Shown piece by piece: positions 1-8,389 of a stretch of 23,016 nucleotides of DNA. Position 1 is the first letter of the stretch. The number at the start of each line of letters is the position of its first letter. The stretch comes from CANGTU01 sp046336655 (GTDB lineage: Bacteria > Bacteroidota > Bacteroidia > Flavobacteriales_D > Sanyastnellaceae). Location of the stretch: assembly GCA_046336655.1 (NCBI GenBank), contig JBKDGH010000165.1, positions 1 to 23,016 on the forward strand, in the 5' to 3' direction. The translations under genes and the position numbers were made by a program. The notes under the pieces were generated by a model, which was not told where the DNA came from, ran no database searches, and saw only the letters and a list, made by a program, of their open reading frames with translations.

Positions 1-1518
1 CGTAATCACATCCAGATTCTGATCGGCGGTGCCTATGAACGGACCCGACCAGTAAGAGCTATCCGCTCCCATTCCAATGGTCGGGGTAAAAGTGGTAATA
101 CCCGGGAAAAGAATCGGGTTAAAGTTGATTCCCCAGTAGAAGATATACCCATTATCAATGGCAAGGTTGTCTGTAACAGTGAAAGTCCATGCGCCGTTAA
201 GCGGGCAACCTACGAGGTCACACATATTGCCCGCTGCTTCATAGGAGCCGCTGGGTAAAATGGTGTTACCGGCGGCATTTTGTCCCCATGTGCCATTCGT
301 CGCATCAGGATCCCAGGTGTAATCATAGCCCACACCGGGGTCTGTTCCACCGTCATCAATCGCTTCTCCCAGAAACGTTCCGCCTCCGCCATTGGTGCCC
401 CATTCAACAAGGTCAACCGCAGTCCCGTTCGGACACATAATGGATATCCCGAGGTCGCCCATGAAACTGTGCTCCATGTTGACCAAAACACCGAAGAGGT
501 CAGCACAGTCTTCAAGCACCGCATTTTCTTCAAAAAAGTCGAAAACCAGTGAAGAGGAGAAAGAAAATCCAGCTCCGTCTGCGAGATATGTCTCACCGGC
601 TACGACCTGCGGGGGCAGGTCAGTCCACGTCGGGCTGATAACCGTTCCGGCATCAAGCGTGATCTCCTGCCCAAAGCAAAAGTCAGTGTCATTCGAGGCC
701 ACACCCGGAAATTGGGGAATCGTACTCACCAGGACCGCAAGTGGTTCCAGATTGAGGCTGCCGCAGCCGTTGTTATCCTCCACGGTCAAAGACACGAGGT
801 ATTCCCCGGGCTCATCAAACGTGTAGGTCACATTGGGTCCGCTGGTGCTGTCGATCACTCCGTTGCCGAAATTCCAGTTGTATTGTTCGAGGGTGAATCC
901 GGGCTGGGCAGAGGAGCCGTTATCGGCAAATGAAACTGGCGTCCCTACACAGACCATCAGCACATCCTCTCCCGGATTGGGAAGCGGGTCGGCAAAAGCG
1001 CTCGCAGATACAGGTGGAGCACAAGGAGTCGTGCAGGTGATCTGGGCCTCAAAGCCCGGCGATCCTGCATTTGGATTTCCGTTGGGGTCAAATACCAATG
1101 TCAGGCAGCCGCTGGCATTATTTACTGTTGCAGTTACTGCCAGCCCCTGAAGCGAGTTATCGGCATAATTTCCCATAGACGGCGCACCGGTCGTAGGACC
1201 GTCAAATATGAAGAGATAATCAGAATTGTTGTTGTTGGGAGATGTCTGAAGTGCAAAAGCGTTGAACTGAAGCTGGATCACATTTCCCGGAACATCCGGA
1301 CAAATAGTCATCACGATCTGGTCATCCGGGTATGCCGCTCCTCCGCCGGCATCAAACAACACGCCATCGCAGATATTCAATGTAGTGGCGCTCATACAGT
1401 AGTTTCCGGGAACATCACAGTCAATCTGTGCATTGCCCTGGAAAGAGGTCACGACAAATACCGCTGACAACCAAAACAGCGAAAAAGAAAAAAGAGAACG
1501 GTCTGACAACAATTTCAT
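1..1518 (-). CDS. Secreted CUB-like/PKD/P-domain protein, 3' end missing
   Basis: This is the N-terminal 506 codons of a large secreted protein that continues past the left edge. The first 30 residues form a signal peptide ending near GNA|Q. Residues about 40-150 look like a CUB-type domain (motif DYLFIFDGP, regularly spaced Cys). Residues about 163-250 are a PKD domain (YNWNFGNG, then YTFDEPGEYLVSLTV). Residues about 325-465 resemble a proprotein-convertase P-domain (HSFMGDLGISIMCPNG, GAWTFTVTDN). Such combinations are typical of T9SS-exported adhesins or processed surface proteins of Bacteroidota, but the C-terminal sorting domain, if present, lies outside the window. The start at 1518 has a GGAG just upstream and gives a compact signal peptide; an in-frame ATG at 1545 is the alternative. 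The gene begins about 70 nt after the stop of the Ig-repeat gene, without a terminator between, so the two are probably co-transcribed. Catalytic function: none visible. Confidence 0.8.
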   Translation of the reverse strand, partial: MKLLSDRSLFSFSLFWLSAVFVVTSFQGNAQIDCDVPGNYCMSATTLNICDGVLFDAGGGAAYPDDQIVMTICPDVPGNVIQLQFNAFALQTSPNNNNSDYLFIFDGPTTGAPSMGNYADNSLQGLAVTATVNNASGCLTLVFDPNGNPNAGSPGFEAQITCTTPCAPPVSASAFADPLPNPGEDVLMVCVGTPVSFADNGSSAQPGFTLEQYNWNFGNGVIDSTSGPNVTYTFDEPGEYLVSLTVEDNNGCGSLNLEPLAVLVSTIPQFPGVASNDTDFCFGQEITLDAGTVISPTWTDLPPQVVAGETYLADGAGFSFSSSLVFDFFEENAVLEDCADLFGVLVNMEHSFMGDLGISIMCPNGTAVDLVEWGTNGGGGTFLGEAIDDGGTDPGVGYDYTWDPDATNGTWGQNAAGNTILPSGSYEAAGNMCDLVGCPLNGAWTFTVTDNLAIDNGYIFYWGINFNPILFPGITTFTPTIGMGADSSYWSGPFIGTADQNLDVIT

Positions 1519-1588
1519 GGGCTCCAAAAGAAATACCTTATTCATAAACACAGGTGATGCGCTTGCTGTTTTACTTGGATTCCCGTTG

Positions 1589-4500
1589 CTAACGGATAAG
1601 TGTAACATGTCCTGTGTACCGCACATAATCGGGCCTCGATGTATCTTTAAGTTCGACCTGCCATTGGTAGACATCATTCGGTGCAAAGTGGTTGCCGCCG
1701 TTGATATTTCCAAACCAACCTTCGGACGAATCACGCGATTCAAAAATCAGGATTCCCCAACGGTCATAAATCCGCATCAGCCAGGAATTGTCCACATACC
1801 CGTAGTAAACTGGTAAAAACACCTCATTGAGTCCGTCCTGATCCGGAGTGAATGCATTCGGAGCAAAGAACAACGGTGTGTTTTCGACCACCAGTAGTTT
1901 ACACAGGGAGTCCGGACAGCCATCCATACTGGCAACACGCTGGCAAAGCACGTATTCTCCCGGCACCCCGTCAGGGAGTGAAAGCACACCCGAAAAGGAC
2001 TCTGAGAATAGCACTCCGTCCAAGGTCCACCAAATGGAATCCGCCTGATTTCCAGTGAAATCAAGTGTTACCTCCGGCGTTTGCAGGTTCAGTTCTTCCG
2101 GGCTGCTGAGTATTCCTGCTTCTGCCTGTACGAGCACATGCACCAGTGAATCCCACTCCAGGGTGAGGGGGCATCCTCCCGGTGAAGTCACAGTCAGCGT
2201 GAAGTCATACCACCCCGGCTCGGTGAATACCCATTGCCGTGAGACGCCTGTGCCACTGTAATTTCCATTTACTGTCCATTCAGTTGAAGCAATGTATGCA
2301 CTGCTATCCTCGAGTGAAAGCTGATAGGTAAACGGCTGGCACCCTTCGCCGGGCAGCGCATTCACCACAGGCTGTGGCGCAGGAAACACCTCCAATATTC
2401 CGCTTACAGATGATTCGCATCCGAATGCGGAAACAGCATCCACTTGATAAATTACGGATTCCGTGGCGATGAAACTCTGCACCTGCTGCGCGGGATTGGC
2501 AAACACTTCATTGCCCGACCAGCTCACTATGCCGGATGACAGGGCAGTGAGAGCGACCTCCTCGCCTTCGCAAGCGGGTTCATCTCCGGTCACCGACAGA
2601 TCGGGGAGTGGATAGATGGTTACACCAATCTCGTCTGAAGATGCGCATACCCCGTTGGTGGCTGTAAGTTCAAAGGACAGTGTGAGCGGTGAGTCTGTCG
2701 TGTTGAGAAAGGGCACACTCACCTGCGAAGACTGGCCGTTGCCGGTGTATCCCGAACCAAACCACTGATAACTATAGCCTGGGGTAGTTATCACTCCCAT
2801 GCCCGCTGCGGGATCACCACTGCACGCAGTAAGGTCAGCCCCAAGGTCAAGCACAATGCCCGGATCGGCTTCGATGGTCAGCTCTGCTTCATCGGCCGGA
2901 CAACTGCCGATTTCCTGCGTAACGAACCGGAATGTCGCAGAATTACCGGTCGCCGGATCAAAAAGGGTTGAGGTCAGTGCCGTATTTCCAAGATACCAGA
3001 TTCCCGGTGTGATTGCGGCGCCAGGTAGAAGAGGAGCGAAATCAAATGCAGGGGCGGTGATGCACACGGTTTCCTCTGCATCCGGACCGGCACTGGCTGC
3101 AGGTGTGGTTTCCACATTTACCGTGAGCACGGATGAGGCACAGGAAATCCCGGGGTCGGAAGTGAAGAGGTAGGTCCGCTGTCCGGTAAAATCAAGTGGC
3201 ACAACGGCTGGTACCTGAGTTCCGTTCATACTCCACACGCCGGAGGTATAGTCGGCATTAAAACCATTTGCTGTGAGGTCGAGGAATTCATCCAGTTCGC
3301 ACACGGGATAATACATGGCCGTATTGATGAAGGCCGGTTGTTCAATAGTGAAATTGACGGTTGCGGTGGATGGTGGACACACATTTCCCGAAGGAAGCGT
3401 AGCTGTGACCGGCAGTACTCCCTGCTGAGAGGGACTGTATTGGATTATGGCGTTTCCTCCATTGTCGGTGAAAGTCAATCCCGGATAGGCTGGAAAAAGG
3501 GTACTCAATACCACGGGATTGGCTGTTGCACATAGCGTTCCTGAGTAATTCGTCAATGTCGGCGGGGCCGATGCCACCTGAATTTGAAGCACGCTCTGGT
3601 CCGCCGGGCAAGGTGTGCCGGTAACGGTATAGGTGAAATTGAAGTTTCCGGGCGTGGATGGCTGAAAGGTGTTTGCTGCAGGCTGTCCTCCTGTGGTCCA
3701 CGCTCCTCCGGATGTCGTGCCGGGCGCGAGGAGGGTATTGAGGTTGACGGAAGGGCTTGTCTGGCATAATGGCACAGACTGATCTGGTCCGGCCTGTGGT
3801 AAACTCTGCACCGAAACCGTCACCACAGCATCTGCCGGGGAGCATCCGACATTCGGATAGTAATAGACATAATTGCCCGGTGTTCCGGTCGTCGGATTGA
3901 ACGTGCCACCGAAGGTTTGTCCCTGTGGTGCTGTCCATGTGCCTCCTGCTACCGGACTACCGCCGAGCTGGTTGAAAAGATTAACCGGTGCGGCATTCTG
4001 ACACAGCGCTAGCGATGCACTTGTCCCGGATGGATTCGTGGTGGTATAGCCAATGGTGAGAAACGCATCCTGATCCGTGCACGGGATTTGTCCGTCCACG
4101 CTGTAGCGATAGACTCCCGCAGGCTGAACGGCGGGGTTGAACAGATCGCCGATCACCTGATTGCTCTGGTTGTACCAGGTGCCACCCGGGTCAGGGTTTC
4201 CCTGCAACTGCGCGTAGAGACTGAAAGGTGGGGCTCCGGCACACACGAGTATGCTGGTGTTGACGCCGGGGTTGGGAATCAGATTTTCAATGACAAACAA
4301 TGTGGATACGACAGGATCACAGCCCGGAACACCAGGGACTGTATAGGTAAACAATCCGGTGTTCATCGTGGCCGGATAAAACCACCCGTCTATACCCGCG
4401 CCGCCTGCAAATGCCCACGTTCCGCCAGGATTAGGGTTTCCAGTCATTACTGAGGTCATGAAAAACGGTGCGTAATTCTCGCAAATCAGATAGGTAGTTG

Positions 4501-5047
4501 AAAGCCCTGCATTCGAGTTCTGAAGCTCACTGACAAGCACGCCGGTGCTCACCGCGCATCCTCCGGAAGTGATGGTATACACGTACAACCCGGGGTCTTC
4601 GCCCTGCGGATTGTAGTTGCCATTGTCATTACCACCCGCCGGATTCGTCCATTGTCCGCCTGCCTGAAAACCGCTGACAAACGAGGATAGCGGGGTCAAT
4701 CCGGCGTTGGAACAAATCTCTGCAGTACCGGCATTTCCCGGATTCACCCCTGCAGCCGGCACGCTGATCACCGCAGAGTCACTGCTGCCATTGCCGGTCA
4801 GGTTGAACACATAAACAGACGGACAAAGTCCGGTTAGTTCAACGGTTGCAAGAGGAGAGTTGAAGGAGCTGATCGTTGTTCCGGAGGCACTCTGTACTGT
4901 TACCTGAAATGGAGGCGCAAGAGAAGAGGTATAACTGATTGCACCGTCGCATGCACAAGCGGAACTTGATGATGTGACGTTGGCCTGAGCCCGCAACACG
5001 CAGGGCATCAGCACAATTGCCGCAAGCAATGGGAGTAGTCTGGTCAC
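1589..5047 (-). CDS. Large Ig-repeat surface protein with T9SS type B (CHU_C, gliding-motility-type) C-terminal domain
   Basis: With a GTG start at 5047 the product has 1152 residues. Residues 1-22 are a clean signal peptide (hydrophobic core, then LRAQA). About ten Ig-like repeats of 70-80 residues follow. Each carries a Cys near its start, a GGTW or similar motif in the middle (for example NPDPGGTW), an aromatic YxY strand and a second Cys near its end. A PKD-like module comes next, and the last 96 residues are the CHU_C/gliding-motility C-terminal domain (FAPNAFTPDQDGLNEVF, IYDRWG, GWFGNINGG). That domain directs export by the type IX system and surface attachment, so an outer-surface adhesin or scaffold is likely. 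The upstream TTG at 5137 is rejected because it lies in the U-tract of the preceding terminator and before the promoter box at 5070-5077. Ligand unknown. Confidence 0.88.
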   Translation of the reverse strand: MTRLLPLLAAIVLMPCVLRAQANVTSSSSACACDGAISYTSSLAPPFQVTVQSASGTTISSFNSPLATVELTGLCPSVYVFNLTGNGSSDSAVISVPAAGVNPGNAGTAEICSNAGLTPLSSFVSGFQAGGQWTNPAGGNDNGNYNPQGEDPGLYVYTITSGGCAVSTGVLVSELQNSNAGLSTTYLICENYAPFFMTSVMTGNPNPGGTWAFAGGAGIDGWFYPATMNTGLFTYTVPGVPGCDPVVSTLFVIENLIPNPGVNTSILVCAGAPPFSLYAQLQGNPDPGGTWYNQSNQVIGDLFNPAVQPAGVYRYSVDGQIPCTDQDAFLTIGYTTTNPSGTSASLALCQNAAPVNLFNQLGGSPVAGGTWTAPQGQTFGGTFNPTTGTPGNYVYYYPNVGCSPADAVVTVSVQSLPQAGPDQSVPLCQTSPSVNLNTLLAPGTTSGGAWTTGGQPAANTFQPSTPGNFNFTYTVTGTPCPADQSVLQIQVASAPPTLTNYSGTLCATANPVVLSTLFPAYPGLTFTDNGGNAIIQYSPSQQGVLPVTATLPSGNVCPPSTATVNFTIEQPAFINTAMYYPVCELDEFLDLTANGFNADYTSGVWSMNGTQVPAVVPLDFTGQRTYLFTSDPGISCASSVLTVNVETTPAASAGPDAEETVCITAPAFDFAPLLPGAAITPGIWYLGNTALTSTLFDPATGNSATFRFVTQEIGSCPADEAELTIEADPGIVLDLGADLTACSGDPAAGMGVITTPGYSYQWFGSGYTGNGQSSQVSVPFLNTTDSPLTLSFELTATNGVCASSDEIGVTIYPLPDLSVTGDEPACEGEEVALTALSSGIVSWSGNEVFANPAQQVQSFIATESVIYQVDAVSAFGCESSVSGILEVFPAPQPVVNALPGEGCQPFTYQLSLEDSSAYIASTEWTVNGNYSGTGVSRQWVFTEPGWYDFTLTVTSPGGCPLTLEWDSLVHVLVQAEAGILSSPEELNLQTPEVTLDFTGNQADSIWWTLDGVLFSESFSGVLSLPDGVPGEYVLCQRVASMDGCPDSLCKLLVVENTPLFFAPNAFTPDQDGLNEVFLPVYYGYVDNSWLMRIYDRWGILIFESRDSSEGWFGNINGGNHFAPNDVYQWQVELKDTSRPDYVRYTGHVTLIR

Positions 5048-5069
5048 CCTATGAAATTCGCTCACCGAG

Positions 5070-5097
5070 CAAAAATAGTTCGCTGACTTATCAACAA
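5070..5097 (-). promoter_or_regulatory. Bacteroidota-type promoter of the Ig-repeat protein gene
   Basis: On the minus strand a perfect -7 box TATTTTTG (5077-5070) is preceded, 17 nt earlier, by TTG (5097-5095), matching the TTG / TAnnTTTG architecture of Bacteroidota primary-sigma promoters. Predicted transcription would begin near 5064, leaving a leader of about 17 nt before the GTG at 5047. This fixes the start of the gene and shows that it is transcribed separately from the sigma/anti-sigma pair. Confidence 0.6.
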
Positions 5098-5136
5098 AAA
5101 CCCGATCAATACAAACAATGAGCAGTTTAATCAACA

Positions 5137-5165
5137 AAAATCCCGGGCCATATAAGCCCGGGATT
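5137..5165 (-). terminator. Intrinsic terminator after the putative anti-sigma gene
   Basis: Read on the minus strand, a nine-base stem ATCCCGGGC / GCCCGGGAT with a seven-base loop is followed at once by TTTTGTTG. The stem is GC-rich and perfect. It lies 25 nt after the stop of the PKD membrane protein gene and before the promoter of the next gene, so it separates the two transcription units. Confidence 0.8.
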
Positions 5166-5189
5166 CCTGTCTGTTATAGTTGACTTTGG

Positions 5190-6446
5190 TTAAGGATTGA
5201 CTGTTTTGACTACCCCGCTGAAGAATTTCTCTTCTTTGGTGCTCTCGTTGAAAATAATCACGATCCAGTTGAATGACTGTCCGGGCTGGGCAAGCGCACC
5301 ACCGGGCAAATGACCGTCCCAACCTTTGTTGCGGTTAGACGTTTCGTAAACCACCTGATCACCGCTAAAAACGCGGAGCTTGAAATTCATGCGGCCTGAT
5401 TTCAGGGCTTCCGGCATGAATGACTGCCTGCCGGCAACGATCTGTTCCTGAGCCTGAAGGTTATAGTCGTTATTGATGTGAATGTATTTCACCTTCATAT
5501 CGGTGCATCCCCACTCATTTTCAGCGTGCAGCACCACCATATGCCTCCCGTTCTGTGTGATTTCCGTTACCGGATTGATTGCCGTCGATTCAGACCCGTC
5601 GCCGAACTTCCATTCGAAGCGGCTGCCGTGTTCGCTGGTATTCACAATCTTAACAGTAGGATGGGCGTCAGATGTTTCTGTGAAATCCCATTCGAAATCA
5701 GCCCTCGGTGACGGATTGATGGTCACTATTCCGTTCATCACATCCGTGGTAATGCGCCCGCTCTGGTCAGTCACAGAAAGCGACACATCAAAAGTTCCTG
5801 CCTTATCGTAACGATGGGTCGGACGGGCCTTGTTGCTGAAGTTACCGTCACCGAAGTTCCAGAGGTAGCTTCCTTTATCCGGACCATTCTTTACGTCAAA
5901 TTCAATCTCATTGCCTGCACAGGACTGGCGCACACTTACGGTCATTCCCAGAATCGCAGACTCATTGTTGCGGCCGGTTTTTGAAGGCTCATTCGCTGAA
6001 TCTCCGGCAAATCCGGGGTCAGATGCTTCCACACCCGCAGTGGAGGCGGTTTCAGACGTCTCAGTGCGGCCGCCTGCACTTTTCGGATCATTCAGCGCAA
6101 CCGGGGGGTACAGCAGGATGTCCGCGCTGGTAAGCTCATGCGCACCGCCGCGCAAACTGTGCCGCACGGTGTGGATCTCTTCAGCAGTCTCGAAGTGCTG
6201 CATACGCGCAACCGCATAGCCCTGAGTGGCCACCGTCTCCCTCTTAAAGGTGTTGTAGTAAACCGCTGAACCTGCGGCGATTACAACCGTCGCGGCCACC
6301 GCCGCTACAAGGCGTGACGCATCGAAAGCAGTCTTCCGTGCAATGCGCTTCTCAACCAACTTCCACCGGCTCGGTTCATATGGAAGCTCGTAGTGCTCCA
6401 TAGCCTCGCGCAGGCTTTCTTCAAAGTCGCGTGGGAAATGACTCAT
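5190..6446 (-). CDS. Putative membrane anti-sigma factor with two PKD domains and a CHU_C-like C-terminus
   Basis: The 418-residue product has a charged N-terminal segment of about 45 residues (cytoplasmic if it is an anti-sigma factor), one membrane helix at about 46-64, a Ser/Thr/Glu-rich linker to about 165, and two PKD domains (about 169-246 with LWNFGDG, about 250-327 with FEWKFGDG). The last 78 residues resemble a degenerate gliding-motility C-terminal domain: LRVFSGDQVVYETSNRNKGW, then WDGHLPGG and a Trp-containing strand. The start codon overlaps the sigma factor stop by 4 nt (ATGA), an arrangement typical of sigma/anti-sigma pairs. The role as anti-sigma factor is inferred from position and topology, since I see no characterised anti-sigma domain. 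The PKD and C-terminal modules would lie in the periplasm and could act as sensor. Alternative: a PKD envelope protein merely co-transcribed with the sigma factor. Confidence 0.8.
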   Translation of the reverse strand: MSHFPRDFEESLREAMEHYELPYEPSRWKLVEKRIARKTAFDASRLVAAVAATVVIAAGSAVYYNTFKRETVATQGYAVARMQHFETAEEIHTVRHSLRGGAHELTSADILLYPPVALNDPKSAGGRTETSETASTAGVEASDPGFAGDSANEPSKTGRNNESAILGMTVSVRQSCAGNEIEFDVKNGPDKGSYLWNFGDGNFSNKARPTHRYDKAGTFDVSLSVTDQSGRITTDVMNGIVTINPSPRADFEWDFTETSDAHPTVKIVNTSEHGSRFEWKFGDGSESTAINPVTEITQNGRHMVVLHAENEWGCTDMKVKYIHINNDYNLQAQEQIVAGRQSFMPEALKSGRMNFKLRVFSGDQVVYETSNRNKGWDGHLPGGALAQPGQSFNWIVIIFNESTKEEKFFSGVVKTVNP

Positions 6447-7009
6447 ACTCGGGCTCCCTGGTTTTTAAGTAAAAGTTTCTTCATATTCTTTCGCGCTTTG
6501 GCGTAGTTACTTTTTGAGGTTCCTACGCTGATGCCTAACGCGTCGGCAATATCCTGATGAGTATAATTCTCAAACACAAACAGATTAAACACCGTCCGGT
6601 ACGCAGGAGATAACTGCTGCATAGCCTCAATGATCTGATGAGGCTTGAAGTCAAATTCTTCTTCCTCTTCCTCATAGTTCTCCTCCTCTCCCACATTCTC
6701 AATGCCCGAGTAATCCTGCAACACGAGAAAATCCTGCTTGCTCTTGCGGAAACGATCAATGGACAGGTTCACCATAATTCGCCTGATCCAGCCTTCGAAT
6801 GACCCTGAACCGGTGTATCGCTCCATGTTCTGGAACACCCGGATAAATCCTTCCTGAAGTACGTCTAAAGCCTGATCAGCATCGCGCGTATAACGAAGGC
6901 AAACAGCTTTCATTTTCCCGTAATACATCTTATACACAAGCTGTTGCGATCTTCTGTCTCCTTTGAGACAGCCCTGAATTAACTCTTTAAGGAGCGTTTC
7001 TTCGGCCAC
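6443..7009 (-). CDS. ECF-family RNA polymerase sigma factor
   Basis: The 188-residue length is normal for an ECF sigma factor. Region 2 spans about 20-90 and contains DVLQEGFIRVF and the WIRRIMVNLSIDRFRK segment used for core binding and -10 recognition. Region 4 spans about 128-180 with LSPAYRTVFNLF, the helix-turn-helix QDIADALGISVGTSKS and a basic end. The linker between them (104-120) is strikingly acidic, with 11 Glu in 17 residues. The start is GTG at 7009; no in-frame ATG is available. The gene is followed with 4-nt overlap by the probable membrane anti-sigma gene. In Porphyromonas gingivalis the ECF factor SigP controls T9SS genes together with PorX/PorY. Orthology to SigP is only a suggestion, raised because surface cargo genes lie next door. 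Confidence 0.93.
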   Translation of the reverse strand: MAEETLLKELIQGCLKGDRRSQQLVYKMYYGKMKAVCLRYTRDADQALDVLQEGFIRVFQNMERYTGSGSFEGWIRRIMVNLSIDRFRKSKQDFLVLQDYSGIENVGEEENYEEEEEEFDFKPHQIIEAMQQLSPAYRTVFNLFVFENYTHQDIADALGISVGTSKSNYAKARKNMKKLLLKNQGARV

Positions 7010-7131
7010 GCGACATGATTTAGACGTGGAAACCCAACAAGGGTTGCCGCCAATACGCTAATGTATGAAATAACATGGCTCAAGGCTCGTTGACCCCGAT
7101 CCGTCGTTCAGTCCCTCAGAACTGCCCTTCG

Positions 7132-7139
7132 TACCTTTG
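7132..7139 (+). promoter_or_regulatory. -7 promoter box of mnmA
   Basis: TACCTTTG matches the Bacteroidota box TAnnTTTG exactly and lies 8 nt before the ATG of mnmA. No good TTG is found at the expected -33 distance; GTTCA at 7106-7110 is the nearest weak candidate. A start of transcription 5-7 nt downstream would give a nearly leaderless message. Confidence 0.5.
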
Positions 7140-7147
7140 CCCGATCA

Positions 7148-8344
7148 ATGGGTAATAGAGTCGTTGTCGGTCTTTCGGGGGGGGTGGATTCCAGCGTTTC
7201 TGCCGGGATCCTCCAGCAACAAGGATTCGAGGTGATCGGGGTGTTCATGCGCAACTGGCATGATGAATCGGTCACAATCAATAACGAATGCCCCTGGATC
7301 GATGACAGCAACGATGCAATGCTCGTGGCTGAGCATCTCGGCATTCCTTTTCAGGTGCTGGATCTGAGTGCAGTCTACAAAGAGCGCATCGTGGAATACA
7401 TGTTCCGCGAATACGAGCAGGGCCGCACCCCGAATCCGGATGTGCTCTGCAACCGCGAAATCAAATTCGATGTGTTCCTGAAGGCAGCCCTCAGCCTGAA
7501 AGCAGATTTTGTAGCCACCGGTCACTACTGCCGGAAGGAGGAGTTCAACACACCTGACGGCCAGGTGATGCAACGCCTTCTCGCCGGGCTTGACCCCGGC
7601 AAGGACCAAAGTTACTTCCTCTGCCAGCTCACTCAGGAGCAGCTTGCGAAGGCGCTCTTTCCGATAGGCCATCTGCCAAAGACTGAGGTCCGGCGCATCG
7701 CCGCGGAAATTGGTCTGCATACTGCCGGAAAAAAAGACTCGCAGGGACTCTGCTTCATTGGCAAAGTGAAACTGCCTGTGTTTCTTCAGCAGCAACTTGA
7801 TCCAAAGGAAGGCAAGGTGCTGGAAGTCAGCGCAACAGATCCGGCATTCGCCGCCCGCGCAATTCCCGCCGAGCCGACTCTTGCCGACCTGGAAGAGCTG
7901 GCCCGTCCATTTGATTTCGGGAAAGCCATCCGGAAACCGGCCGGAACGCACCAGGGCGCGCATTTCTACACCATCGGTCAGCGCAAGGGCCTGGGTGTCG
8001 GCGGACGACCAGAGCCATTGTTCATTGTGCACACCGACACTACCCGCAATGAGGTAATCGTCGGTCAGGGCGAAAATCACCCCGCGCTGCACCGCAAGGT
8101 CATCTTTTGCGCTTCGAAAGAGGTGAATTGGGTTCGCCCCGACAAACAGCCTCCCATTGGTACACCCATGCAGGTCCTGGCCCGGATCCGCTACCGCCAG
8201 CCCCTTTCACCCGCCACCTTGTATGCCAGTGAAGGCGGAGTTTATCTGCTATTCTCGGATTCCCAAAAGGGAGTTGCCCCAGGACAATTTGCGGCCTGGT
8301 ATGAGAATGACGAAGTGATTGGCAGCGGCGCCATCGCGTGGTGA
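7148..8344 (+). CDS. mnmA: tRNA-specific 2-thiouridylase MnmA
   Basis: MnmA activates U34 of tRNA-Lys, tRNA-Glu and tRNA-Gln with ATP and inserts sulfur delivered as a persulfide, making the s2U part of the wobble modification. The 398-residue product has the PP-loop SGGVDSS at 10-16, the catalytic Cys101 in NPDVLCNREIKF, the GKDQSYFL motif at 151-158 and the second catalytic Cys202 in GLCFIGKV, followed by the GQRKGLGVGG segment. It is about 30 residues longer than the E. coli enzyme, with the extra sequence after the second Cys (about 215-250), as I recall for other Bacteroidota homologues. It is transcribed divergently from the sigma factor gene with a 138-nt gap. No terminator is seen after it. 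Confidence 0.97.
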   Translation: MGNRVVVGLSGGVDSSVSAGILQQQGFEVIGVFMRNWHDESVTINNECPWIDDSNDAMLVAEHLGIPFQVLDLSAVYKERIVEYMFREYEQGRTPNPDVLCNREIKFDVFLKAALSLKADFVATGHYCRKEEFNTPDGQVMQRLLAGLDPGKDQSYFLCQLTQEQLAKALFPIGHLPKTEVRRIAAEIGLHTAGKKDSQGLCFIGKVKLPVFLQQQLDPKEGKVLEVSATDPAFAARAIPAEPTLADLEELARPFDFGKAIRKPAGTHQGAHFYTIGQRKGLGVGGRPEPLFIVHTDTTRNEVIVGQGENHPALHRKVIFCASKEVNWVRPDKQPPIGTPMQVLARIRYRQPLSPATLYASEGGVYLLFSDSQKGVAPGQFAAWYENDEVIGSGAIAW

Positions 8345-8389
8345 AAAAAGGGAGAGGCAACCTTCAGAAGTAAAAGTCGCTCTGTCATG

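Noticed and set aside
3342..3938. 198-codon frame within the Ig-repeat gene
   Set aside because: Same strand but a shifted frame inside a repeat protein whose main frame is continuous; no sign of a frameshift.
7031..7045. AACCC-AACAA-GGGTT hairpin in the leader of the sigma factor gene
   Set aside because: Only five base pairs with no known motif; too likely by chance to be claimed as a regulatory element.
7145..8092. 315-codon open frame on the minus strand opposite mnmA
   Set aside because: It is fully antisense to a clear mnmA with all catalytic motifs, and its translation shows no recognisable domain; such frames arise from codon bias in the true gene.
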